The notes under the pieces are model-generated. The model was not told the origin of the DNA, did not search any database, and saw only the letters and a list, made by a program, of their open reading frames with translations. This document shows, one piece after another, positions 8,689 through 15,539 of a stretch of DNA of 17,506 nucleotides; within the stretch, counting starts at the first letter, position 1, and each line of letters starts with the position of its first letter. The DNA comes from Akkermansiaceae bacterium (GTDB lineage: Bacteria > Verrucomicrobiota > Verrucomicrobiia > Verrucomicrobiales > Akkermansiaceae), in assembly GCA_011524615.1 (NCBI GenBank), contig WTJZ01000117.1:1-17506 (forward strand), written 5' to 3'. The position numbers were made by a program, and so were the translations under genes.

Positions 8689-8743
8689 AGCATTACTACT
8701 AAAAATATTCTCCACTTCTTAGTGGGGCAAATAACGAGAGAGA

Positions 8744-9316
8744 TTAACTTCTCTTACGTCTCGCGGTTAGGACGAGTCCGCCTAGTCCTAGGAGCGCCCA
8801 TGAAGTAGGCTCAGGCACTACTGTCAACGCTGTCGATGAGATCAAGCTGCTCCCATCAGTATAATTAAAGTTCACATAGTCGACAGATGTAGCCTCTGTA
8901 TATTCAGCCGTATCACCAAACATAGTATCAAAGGACTGCCCCGCAAAAGTAATCGTCCCCGAATAAGTCAGGACATCACCAACCTCTGCCGTGCCATCAC
9001 CAAACGCGAGAGCATTGGTCCAGCCAATTTTCTCCGTGAAGGAACCCGCCCCAATGAATTCATCAGTCGCCTCTGTAGAACCAGATCCGATACCGAACGC
9101 ATAGTTCCATGGCCCATTAAAAGCCACAAAATGTGAAGCATCAACATACAGGTCAGCTCCGCCACTGCCAGCAGAACCTGAAACAAGAGTTACTTCATAT
9201 GAGCCAGAAGCGGTTACTGTAACTGCTCCTGTCGATTGATTTTCTACCCATGCGAGAGTGATTGCAGCGTTAGATACAGCTGCCGATACAATAATAGTGA
9301 ATAGTGTAGTTTTCAT
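8744..9316 (-). CDS. PEP-CTERM surface protein of unknown function
   Basis: This 190-residue protein has a signal peptide (MKTTLFTIIVSAAVSNA, cut near residue 17) and a textbook PEP-CTERM tail: V-P-E-P with PEP at 168-170, a hydrophobic stretch (about 173-184) and the basic end ARRKRS. Such tails are recognised by exosortase, which sorts the protein to the outer envelope, often along with exopolysaccharide production. The middle is rich in Gly, Ser, Thr and acidic residues, low in Lys/Arg, and is probably beta-sheet; I recognise no enzyme motif. It has its own terminator (8648-8688) and is preceded by a perfect palindrome next to the start codon. No exosortase gene is in the window. Confidence 0.85.
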   Translation of the reverse strand: MKTTLFTIIVSAAVSNAAITLAWVENQSTGAVTVTASGSYEVTLVSGSAGSGGADLYVDASHFVAFNGPWNYAFGIGSGSTEATDEFIGAGSFTEKIGWTNALAFGDGTAEVGDVLTYSGTITFAGQSFDTMFGDTAEYTEATSVDYVNFNYTDGSSLISSTALTVVPEPTSWALLGLGGLVLTARRKRS

Positions 9317-9324
9317 AACTTAAT

Positions 9325-9334
9325 GTAAGCTTAC
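9325..9334. promoter_or_regulatory. Perfect 10-base palindrome next to the PEP-CTERM start
   Basis: GTAAGCTTAC lies 8 bases upstream of the ATG at 9316 and overlaps GCTTACATTA (minus strand, 9321-9330). A near copy, GCTTACAATA, is found upstream of the SGNH esterase (10390-10399, minus). It could be an operator or part of a -10 region; evidence is pattern only. Confidence 0.3.
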
Positions 9335-9376
9335 GCTTCTCTCATTTTGTGCCGCCCTATTAGGCATCCGAGACAC

Positions 9377-9388
9377 TTTAGGCCTAAA
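9377..9388. promoter_or_regulatory. Perfect 12-base palindrome upstream of the PEP-CTERM gene
   Basis: TTTAGGCCTAAA sits in the 157-base gap between the two PEP-CTERM genes, about 60 bases before the start of the downstream one, inside an AT-rich tract. It has the size of a dimer-binding operator. No matching copy was noticed elsewhere in the window. Confidence 0.3.
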
Positions 9389-9473
9389 TTTTTCGTATTT
9401 TTTGTGAGGCTTCAGTTCGATCATGAAATAGTACTAGAGTGCACCTCACTGACAGGGGCCTAACAATTCCCCG

Positions 9474-10352
9474 CTATGGGCGACGCTTTCGTTGCGCGAC
9501 CAAGAATGCGCTAGAGCCCAGTAAGAGGATCATGGACGAGGGTTCTGGTATAGACTGCAGAGTATTATACACAGTAGCTCCATGAGTAATCTGGCCAGAG
9601 GCGCTGTAGTGCACATTGTCCCCGATCAGCTCAAAGGAGTTAGAATGAATCAAATAAGTACCCTCCACACTGGCATCTACTGAATCCTGCGCCGCCTGAA
9701 TCACCCCTACTCGGTTCATAGACTTAGTCGCCGCATCCAGGATAACAGCATTATCAGATAAGCGTGTGAAGATAAAAGGGATATCACCATATGTAGACCG
9801 TACATCGACAATGAAGTTTGTTAAATCTGCCGTATACTCCTCCGTCGAACGCCCCTCAGCAGCGTCAGCCTCACCTTGTACCCAGATAAACCCTCTGAGC
9901 TGAGTAGTGTACCCTCGATCAGATAAATCCGTTAATGCCCTAGCCGTCGAATTCTGGAAGTTTAGATAAGCAGTCCCATCATTAACTGAACTGCTCGTCC
10001 CATCAGCATACCAATCACTCTGATCATACAAAGACTGCCCAGCTCCAGCATGTTTCAGAATCGCAAAGTCAGCACCAGGCTCATGTAAGACCATTTGCCT
10101 CCCCAACTCTAGTTCTAATCCATCTCCGAAATAATAGGGAGCTGTACTGTCAGGAATTAATGTACTCAAATTACCATTGTTATAAAATTGTACATTAGCT
10201 GGCGCAGTATCATACTCTGCACTATACTCTCCGGTAAAGGCTCCTAGTGCATTTGACTGACCAGCCAAGAGGTACACATTGATATTACTCCCCCAGCAAT
10301 GGGTTAGAGCTGTCATGGAGACGCATAGGTATTTTGTCATTCTTTCAATCAT
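9474..10352 (-). CDS. Exported SGNH/sialate-O-acetylesterase-type carbohydrate esterase with PEP-CTERM anchor
   Basis: The 292-residue protein carries the sialate O-acetylesterase/CE6-type SGNH motifs: VYLLAGQSNALG with nucleophile S33, AILKHAGAGQSL (97-108), FIWVQGEAD (155-163) and the D245-N-V-H248 catalytic pair. Proteins of this family remove acetyl groups from sugars such as xylan or sialic acid. Its C-terminus is a PEP-CTERM sorting signal (PEP at 269-271, hydrophobic stretch, QRKRRP), so the enzyme should be handled by exosortase and kept at the surface. The N-terminal hydrophobic stretch is short; an ATG at 10340 (residue 5) is a possible alternative start and gives a cleaner signal peptide. 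A -10-like TACAAT lies at 10391-10396 on the minus strand. The gene is divergent from sigma factor B, sharing a 178-base region. Confidence 0.88.
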   Translation of the reverse strand: MIERMTKYLCVSMTALTHCWGSNINVYLLAGQSNALGAFTGEYSAEYDTAPANVQFYNNGNLSTLIPDSTAPYYFGDGLELELGRQMVLHEPGADFAILKHAGAGQSLYDQSDWYADGTSSSVNDGTAYLNFQNSTARALTDLSDRGYTTQLRGFIWVQGEADAAEGRSTEEYTADLTNFIVDVRSTYGDIPFIFTRLSDNAVILDAATKSMNRVGVIQAAQDSVDASVEGTYLIHSNSFELIGDNVHYSASGQITHGATVYNTLQSIPEPSSMILLLGSSAFLVAQRKRRP

Positions 10353-10492
10353 AGATAGTGGAATCGTGTTAAGTGTCTAATGAGGAGACTATTGTAAGCG
10401 AATCCTCACACTCTGTGTTCCACGACCTGCTTCATTAAGACAATTTACAGGTATTTTCCCATTTTATGGCATTGCTGCAGCGCTTTTTTTCA

Positions 10493-10521
10493 TTGTCATT
10501 TCCAAACAATATACGTAGCAT
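10493..10521 (+). promoter_or_regulatory. Candidate promoter of sigma factor B, nearly leaderless
   Basis: TTGTCA (10493-10498), a 17-base spacer and TAGCAT (10516-10521) form a plausible sigma-70 promoter (4 of 6 matches in each box). The expected start of transcription is 2-4 bases before the ATG at 10531, so the message would be leaderless or almost so. No Shine-Dalgarno sequence is present, which agrees with this. Confidence 0.45.
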
Positions 10522-10530
10522 TTCATCCTT

Positions 10531-11133
10531 ATGGAAAAGAATCATGAGACTCGCTATTCCCTTATTGAGCGAGCTCTAAATCTGGATGATGATCAGGCTT
10601 GGGCTCGTTTAGTTGAGGAATATAAGACCTTTGTTTACTACCTCTTAAATACCCTGAATGTCAGTCTCTCCGATCAAGATGATGTTGCTCAACAAATCAT
10701 CTTACACCTAGTCCGAGACCTAAAGGCTTACGATAAAAATAAAGGAAAGTTCAGAAACTGGTTTTCCAGTTTGATTCGTAACACAGTCCTCATGCACTAC
10801 CGCAAACTCTCGAGAATTAAACGCAGAGAAGAAGCCTTCTCTCGCGAAATGGAATTCTTAATAGAGCCAGAGCGTTTAACAGAAGATTTCATCCAACAGG
10901 AATGGGAACAGTACCTCACAGATAAGGCTATCGCCAATGTGCGAACCAAATTTAGAGGCAAAGCGATTGAAGTGTTTGAAATGGCGTTAAAGGGAGACAG
11001 TATTCAGCAAATTATGCATGCCACAGATCTAGCGGAAACGAGTGTCTACAAGCTGAAACAGCGAGTCAAACGTGCAGTCATGCTAGAAATCAGGGCTCTT
11101 GTTAGAGAAATGGAACCTAGTGACGAGCTCTAA
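10531..11133 (+). CDS. ECF-type sigma factor B, partner of kinase B
   Basis: This 200-residue protein is a paralogue of sigma factor A over its whole length (by eye roughly 40-50% identical). Region 2 covers about residues 22-93 (AWARLVEEYKTFVYYLL to LIRNTVLMHYRKL) and the region 4 helix-turn-helix about 145-185 (AIEVFEMALKGDS to SVYKLKQRVKRAVM). There is no region 3 and no anti-sigma factor nearby. It faces away from module A and is followed 99 bases on by kinase B in the same direction. As in other PVC bacteria, a linked Ser/Thr kinase may replace the anti-sigma factor as regulator (inference). The ATG is supported by the alignment with sigma factor A; no ribosome binding site is visible and the message may be leaderless. 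Confidence 0.92.
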   Translation: MEKNHETRYSLIERALNLDDDQAWARLVEEYKTFVYYLLNTLNVSLSDQDDVAQQIILHLVRDLKAYDKNKGKFRNWFSSLIRNTVLMHYRKLSRIKRREEAFSREMEFLIEPERLTEDFIQQEWEQYLTDKAIANVRTKFRGKAIEVFEMALKGDSIQQIMHATDLAETSVYKLKQRVKRAVMLEIRALVREMEPSDEL

Positions 11134-11161
11134 GCCACATTTACTCAAGTCCACACGTCAG

Positions 11162-11196
11162 GTACAAGATCCCTGTACTCCCGTCTCTCAAGAGAC
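11162..11196 (+). other. Two small hairpins between sigma factor B and kinase B
   Basis: In the 99-base gap GTACA/TGTAC (11162-11166 and 11174-11178) and GTCTC/GAGAC with a four-base loop (11183-11196) form two consecutive 5-bp stems. No T run follows. They could set the ratio of kinase to sigma factor or mark a processing site. The corresponding gap in module A is only 5 bases and has no such element. Confidence 0.35.
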
Positions 11197-11232
11197 CATC
11201 ATTCATCCACAATCACTTCTTAAGACACACCA

Positions 11233-13287
11233 ATGGACAAGTCCCATCAAATTAGTAAGGATAACCTCCTAGAAGTCTTCAAGGAAGCTACTGATGACGC
11301 CCTCCTCAATCAGGCTGACATAAGCCCGAGTTATTATGAGTTAAAGACACTCCATACTTCATACCGCAATAAGAAGCTCATTGGGCAAGGTGCTCTGAAA
11401 ATGGTGTATGAATGTGAAGATCTCCGCACAAGTAGACAAGTTGCACTAGCAGAATTAAGACCTCACCTTGAGATCGACTATTACGATGCCTTCATTCACG
11501 AAGCCCGCCTCATGGCAGGGCTCAATCATCCTCACATCATCAAAGTGTATGAAGTAAGTGTCGATGAGCAATCAGGGCGTCCTTACTTCACAATGGACCT
11601 CAGATCTAACAAATCGCTCCTGAGAGCGGTAAAGTGGGATCTGTGGAAGCGCTTAGATGTCTTCTCCAAGGTCTGCGACGGAATGGCCTATGCTCACTCG
11701 CAGGGGACGATCCACCTTGATCTGAAACCTGAGAACATTCAATGCGAAGACTTTGGCGAAGTAGTCATCTGTGACTGGGGATTAGGCTGTAAGGTAAACT
11801 CTGAAAGAGTCTGTGAAGAGCTCGATATCGCTCAAGAATTAGCTGCATTTGACACCCTGCATGGTGCGATCAGAGGTACACCTGGGTACATGGCTCCAGA
11901 GCAGATTCAGCAAGGCGGGATCAAAGATGAACAAACAGATATCTTCTCGCTAGGATGTATCCTCTATCTACTGCTAACAGGGTGTGGACCCTACGATCGA
12001 GAGGGAGTAGATGAGACCCTAGACGCCACCTTACGCGGTGACATCACTCCCGTGGACCCTATGGTAACGAGAATAGATCCAGACTTACTCGCCATCGCTT
12101 ACAAGGCCATGTCTCCAGCTAAGGAGGAGCGCTACAGTAGTGTTCAAGAATTGCGCAATGAGATCATCAGATTCTTGAGCGGCTACGCACCAAGAGTGGC
12201 AAAGGTCCCCCTCTGGAGGCAAGCCTACCTCCTAGCTAAGAGGCATCGCAAACTTTGTGCAGGGATTACTGCGTTTTTCGGCCTATCGCTAACCCTCTAT
12301 TGCTATTACCAAAACAGGATAGAGGAGCAAACTGCTATCACAGAGCAGGCAAAAGTAAAAACCGTACAACTGGCAGAACAGGTCTCCACCTTGAATATTG
12401 ACTTCGACCTCTTCAAGAACGCCGTCTCTCAGTCCCAGCTTGATTTACCACAACTGCTAGGAGAGCTAGGTATCCAGACTATGTATGATATCATCGGGGT
12501 CCGAGACTTCCAAAAAGAGGAGGAGATGCTCTCTAGCTACCGCAAGGCCGCGTTCTTGCTCGACAAAGCCCTAGAATACGATGAAGACGAATCGGGCTCA
12601 AACTCTCTCAAGTTCATCTATGAATATTGGGTTATGACCCACTTTTGTATGATGAACTTTGAGCATATAGTGAGCCTGCCATTACGTTCAGACAGTCCAC
12701 AAATCGTTAGAATGTATGCCGTTGCCCAAGAGTTTCATTATTACAACTTCGGAGAAGAGAAACGCCCTACTATCGAGCAGATAAAGAACTTGATGACCTC
12801 ATTAATCCATAACGGTGGACTGAACAATCGAATGGTCGAATTAATGATCAACTACGATGAGGCCACACGCAAGCTTCCACGGCCAAGCCTAGACATTCGC
12901 GTGCTCCTCTTGCGCTATCTCAATAGAGAGTCTCGATCGCTCAAGATCGAACAAACGGGACCAAATATGGTCATCCAAGGCAAGGGGCGACTAGCAACCC
13001 TCTGCAGCATCTCCAAAAAACCAGTAAGCATTCTAGAAGGCTTAGAGATGGAAACATGCACCATACGCTTACCCAAATCTGGATTTAATCTGAGCTGGTT
13101 AGATCAATGTGACATCCAGCATCTTGACCTATCTGGTACTCCACAACTCAAAGCCTCACGTCAGGTCGACCTATCTTTGATTAAAGAAGCGCTCTTACCC
13201 GCTAATATCTCCAGTAATCCTAAACTGATTAAGCAACTCCAGCGTTCGAACGGTAAGTGGTCACAACTAGGACCTGAAAAATTTTAA
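11233..13287 (+). CDS. Kinase B: membrane Ser/Thr protein kinase with WNK-like displaced lysine
   Basis: This 684-residue paralogue of kinase A has the same layout: kinase domain (about 46-312), one membrane segment (about 341-359), coiled coil (362-390) and a helical region ending in a leucine-rich, LRR-like segment (IQHLDLSGTPQL and ALLPANIS near 620-660). Motifs: G51-Q-G-A-L-K56, Ala73 in VALA where VAIK has its lysine, Glu90, H161-L-D163-L-K-P-E-N168, D181-W-G183, GTPGYMAPE 215-223 and D236. So ATP/Mg residues Asp163, Asn168 and Asp181 are kept, the beta-3 lysine and the HRD arginine are gone, and Lys56 is in the WNK position. It follows sigma factor B by 99 bases. The outer part may sense a signal; what it senses is unknown. 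A catalytically dead scaffold is the alternative. Confidence 0.9.
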   Translation: MDKSHQISKDNLLEVFKEATDDALLNQADISPSYYELKTLHTSYRNKKLIGQGALKMVYECEDLRTSRQVALAELRPHLEIDYYDAFIHEARLMAGLNHPHIIKVYEVSVDEQSGRPYFTMDLRSNKSLLRAVKWDLWKRLDVFSKVCDGMAYAHSQGTIHLDLKPENIQCEDFGEVVICDWGLGCKVNSERVCEELDIAQELAAFDTLHGAIRGTPGYMAPEQIQQGGIKDEQTDIFSLGCILYLLLTGCGPYDREGVDETLDATLRGDITPVDPMVTRIDPDLLAIAYKAMSPAKEERYSSVQELRNEIIRFLSGYAPRVAKVPLWRQAYLLAKRHRKLCAGITAFFGLSLTLYCYYQNRIEEQTAITEQAKVKTVQLAEQVSTLNIDFDLFKNAVSQSQLDLPQLLGELGIQTMYDIIGVRDFQKEEEMLSSYRKAAFLLDKALEYDEDESGSNSLKFIYEYWVMTHFCMMNFEHIVSLPLRSDSPQIVRMYAVAQEFHYYNFGEEKRPTIEQIKNLMTSLIHNGGLNNRMVELMINYDEATRKLPRPSLDIRVLLLRYLNRESRSLKIEQTGPNMVIQGKGRLATLCSISKKPVSILEGLEMETCTIRLPKSGFNLSWLDQCDIQHLDLSGTPQLKASRQVDLSLIKEALLPANISSNPKLIKQLQRSNGKWSQLGPEKF

Positions 13288-13297
13288 GAGATATATA

Positions 13298-13324
13298 CGG
13301 GCTGAATGCTCGAACAGGTTTTTT
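13298..13324 (+). terminator. Weak candidate terminator after kinase B
   Basis: A 5-bp stem CGGGC/GCTCG with one G-T pair (13298-13302 and 13308-13312) is followed six bases later by six T (13319-13324). Spacing between stem and T run is poor, but it is just after the kinase B stop and nothing better is present. Confidence 0.35.
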
Positions 13325-13368
13325 CTGCCTTTTAGGAAGAGAAATAGAAGCTGGGCCCCGTTCTTCGT

Positions 13369-13506
13369 ATGCTTAAGAAAATGGGTAAGTTAACCACCCT
13401 CCCCTCTTCGATGAGCGGACTAACGCTATCACGTATTCATTCCACTAAGAATACAGCCGCCCCCCCAATGGAAACATTTGATAAAATTTTTCGAAGTCGC
13501 TGCTAA
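13369..13506 (+). CDS. Possible 45-residue small ORF, doubtful
   Basis: An ATG-to-TAA frame of 45 codons (MLKKMGKLTTLPSSMSG start, ending IFRSRC) fills most of the otherwise empty stretch between kinase B and the tRNA genes. No ribosome binding site precedes it, no family is recognised, and it contains a run of seven C. A hairpin GTATTC/GAATAC (13433-13454) lies inside, so the stretch could equally be an RNA gene or plain spacer. Confidence 0.15.
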   Translation: MLKKMGKLTTLPSSMSGLTLSRIHSTKNTAAPPMETFDKIFRSRC

Positions 13507-13522
13507 GTATTACAACAAGGGC

Positions 13523-13553
13523 AAAAAATTAGGCTTCTCGTAATGAGAAGCCT
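13523..13553 (-). terminator. Rho-independent terminator of the tRNA pair
   Basis: A perfect 9-bp stem AGGCTTCTC/GAGAAGCCT (13531-13539 and 13545-13553, five-base loop) is followed on the minus strand by AA and six T. It lies 14 bases after the 3' end of tRNA-Gly. Because the stem is symmetrical it may also stop plus-strand reading weakly. Confidence 0.88.
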
Positions 13554-13567
13554 TAATTGGGTTTTAA

Positions 13568-13642
13568 TGGAGCGGGTGATGAGATTCGAACTCACGACAT
13601 CGACCTTGGCAAGGTCGCGCTCTACCACTGAGCTACACCCGC
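13568..13642 (-). tRNA. tRNA-Gly (anticodon GCC)
   Basis: The minus strand folds into a complete cloverleaf: acceptor GCGGGTG/CACCCGC, D arm GCTC/GAGC, anticodon stem CGACC/GGTCG with loop TTGCCAA (anticodon GCC), T arm with TTCGAAT, discriminator T and an encoded CCA. It is read second in a two-tRNA transcript, four bases after tRNA-Pro. Confidence 0.97.
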
Positions 13643-13646
13643 AATG

Positions 13647-13723
<77 letters not shown>

Positions 13724-13734
13724 TTGGGAAGATC

Positions 13735-13762
13735 ACTATAGCACGCGATTTTAGGAACGCAA
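13735..13762 (-). promoter_or_regulatory. Promoter of the tRNA-Pro/tRNA-Gly transcript
   Basis: On the minus strand TTGCGT (13757-13762), a 16-base spacer and TATAGT (13735-13740) precede the tRNA-Pro 5' end by 12 bases. The -10 box matches 5 of 6 and the -35 box 3-4 of 6 consensus bases, and the position is right for a short tRNA leader. Confidence 0.7.
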
Positions 13763-13858
13763 GCCCTTTCTGCACTTTTTTTTCATTTTTTTGAGATGTG
13801 AGTGGAACATTGACAATTCTGGATGTTTCTCCATGCTGTGCGGACTAACAAAATAGAC

Positions 13859-15424
13859 ATGTCTAAAGCGGTTTCGATATATGATACAACTCTCCGTGAT
13901 GGTACGCAGGGAGAAGGCTTCTTCCTCTCAGGCTTTGATAAGATTCGCCTTGCACAGAGGCTCGATGAGTTTGGCGTTGATTATATTGAAGGTGGATGGC
14001 CTGGATCGAACCCTAAGGATATTGAGTTCTTCCGTGAAGCAAAGGAGATCGACTGGAGTCATTCTAAGTTAGTAGCCTTTGGATCTACCAGACGCGTTGG
14101 TGTATCAGTGAGCGAAGACCCTCAAGTAGCTCTCTTATTAGAGGCAGAGACCCCAACCGTCACGATCTATGGTAAGACTTGGGATCTACACGTCACCGAG
14201 GTTCTACGCACCACCATTGAAGAGAACCAGGCCATGATTTATGATACAGTAAAGTTCCTGAAGGATGCAGGGCGTGAGGTCTTCTTTGATGCTGAACACT
14301 TCTTTGACGGATACAAGAACTCCCCAGAACATGCACTCGACTGTATTACCGCTGCAGCTCGTGCGGGCGCGGATGGAGTCATCCTCTGCGATACCAATGG
14401 AGGTACACTCCCCTCTGAAGTAGGAGAAATCTGTATCGCGGTAAAGAATGCATTAGGAGACACAGCCTTCGGAATTCATAGCCACAATGACTGTGAACTA
14501 GCAGTAGCCAATGCCATCGCAGCTGTTGATGCAGGAGCTAGCCAGATTCAGGGGACCATGAACGGATATGGTGAGCGTACTGGCAACTGTAACCTGACCT
14601 CTGTTATTCCGATCCTACAGCTCAAGAAGGGCATCGAGGTCGTGCCACAGTTAGAAAACCTCAAGCAGCTCTCCTACTTCGTCGACGACCTATCGAATAA
14701 CCCACACTTCTCCCGCGCTCCCTTCATCGGTAAGACCGCCTTTGCTCACAAGGGAGGAACTCACGTCAATGCAGTCAAGAAACTCTCCGAGAGTTATGAA
14801 CACATTAGACCCGGTCTCGTAGGAAACACGCAGCAAATCCTCGTGAGTGAACTCGCAGGACAAGCAAATATTCTAATCGCAGCAGAGAAGCTAGGAATCC
14901 CTCTCGAGAAAGGCAGTGATGAGGCAAAGGCCGTTCTCCAACTCGTCAAGACGAGAGAAAACGAAGGCTACTCATATGAGGCTGCTAATGGCTCTCTGGA
15001 ACTCCTTATCAGAAAGGCTCTCAATCAATACCAGAAACCATGGAAATCTAAGGAATACCACTGTAGCTATCGTGAGAACCATGAAATGGCTAAACCTGTC
15101 TGCGAGGCTACAGTGAAATTAGAGGTGGGAGAAGAATTCACTCACATCGCAGCTGAAGGGCACGGAGTGGTCAACGCTCTCGACAAGGCTCTTCGTAAGG
15201 CCCTCCTCCCATTCTACCCTAGTCTCGAACATGTCAAACTCGTCGACTACAAGGTCATCATCATCGAGGGCCAAGATGCAACAGCATCTAAGACTCGCGT
15301 CTTGATCGTACACTCAGATGGTAGTTCTAATTGGGGCACAGTTGGTGTCTCTGATAGTATTATCGAGGCGAGTTGGATCGCCCTCTGTGAGGGGCTAGAC
15401 CTCTACGTGCAGCGTAACCAATAA
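13859..15424 (+). CDS. cimA: (R)-citramalate synthase
   Basis: This 521-residue enzyme condenses pyruvate with acetyl-CoA to citramalate, the first step of the threonine-independent route to isoleucine. It has the HMGL-like barrel with DTTLRDGTQGEG at 9-20 (R13, D14), the metal-binding H207-S-H209 followed by NDCELAVANA, and NGYGERTGN at 235-243, and then a C-terminal LeuA-type regulatory/dimer domain (about 400-515), normally the feedback site for isoleucine. Length and the QGEG signature favour citramalate synthase over LeuA or homocitrate synthase. The frame is open from 13823, but the ATG at 13859 (MSKAVSIYDTTLRDG) gives the usual family N-terminus. No clear ribosome binding site is seen. 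It is followed by a strong hairpin and is not obviously part of the surface-glycan gene set. Confidence 0.92.
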   Translation: MSKAVSIYDTTLRDGTQGEGFFLSGFDKIRLAQRLDEFGVDYIEGGWPGSNPKDIEFFREAKEIDWSHSKLVAFGSTRRVGVSVSEDPQVALLLEAETPTVTIYGKTWDLHVTEVLRTTIEENQAMIYDTVKFLKDAGREVFFDAEHFFDGYKNSPEHALDCITAAARAGADGVILCDTNGGTLPSEVGEICIAVKNALGDTAFGIHSHNDCELAVANAIAAVDAGASQIQGTMNGYGERTGNCNLTSVIPILQLKKGIEVVPQLENLKQLSYFVDDLSNNPHFSRAPFIGKTAFAHKGGTHVNAVKKLSESYEHIRPGLVGNTQQILVSELAGQANILIAAEKLGIPLEKGSDEAKAVLQLVKTRENEGYSYEAANGSLELLIRKALNQYQKPWKSKEYHCSYRENHEMAKPVCEATVKLEVGEEFTHIAAEGHGVVNALDKALRKALLPFYPSLEHVKLVDYKVIIIEGQDATASKTRVLIVHSDGSSNWGTVGVSDSIIEASWIALCEGLDLYVQRNQ

Positions 15425-15437
15425 TGCTAGCTAATGA

Positions 15438-15467
15438 AGACCTCACAGCGTTCGGCTAGTGAGGTCT
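15438..15467 (+). terminator. Strong hairpin after cimA, possible terminator
   Basis: A perfect 9-bp stem AGACCTCAC/GTGAGGTCT (15438-15446 and 15459-15467), extended inside by AGC/GCT with one bulged A, begins 14 bases after the cimA stop. It has no T run, so termination would be Rho-dependent or partial; it may instead protect the 3' end. It also makes the GTG at 15459 an implausible start codon for the next gene. Confidence 0.6.
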
Positions 15468-15539
15468 GATCACAAGATCCGGGAAAAATCCGAAGATAAG
15501 TATATAGATATCTCATACAGCCTACATATAGACTGGTGT

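Noticed and set aside
8533..8715. 60-codon minus-strand ORF upstream of the sulfatase
   Set aside because: It contains the terminator hairpin at 8648-8688 in full, has no ribosome binding site and shows no family features.
10467..10481. Sigma-54-like TGG-N10-GC upstream of sigma factor B
   Set aside because: Only the GG/GC dinucleotides and spacing fit; the -12 half does not resemble TTGCA and no sigma-54 activator is near.
15459..15539. GTG start giving the second sulfatase 27 extra residues
   Set aside because: The GTG is inside the stem of a strong hairpin after cimA and the extension would place the signal peptide inside the protein.
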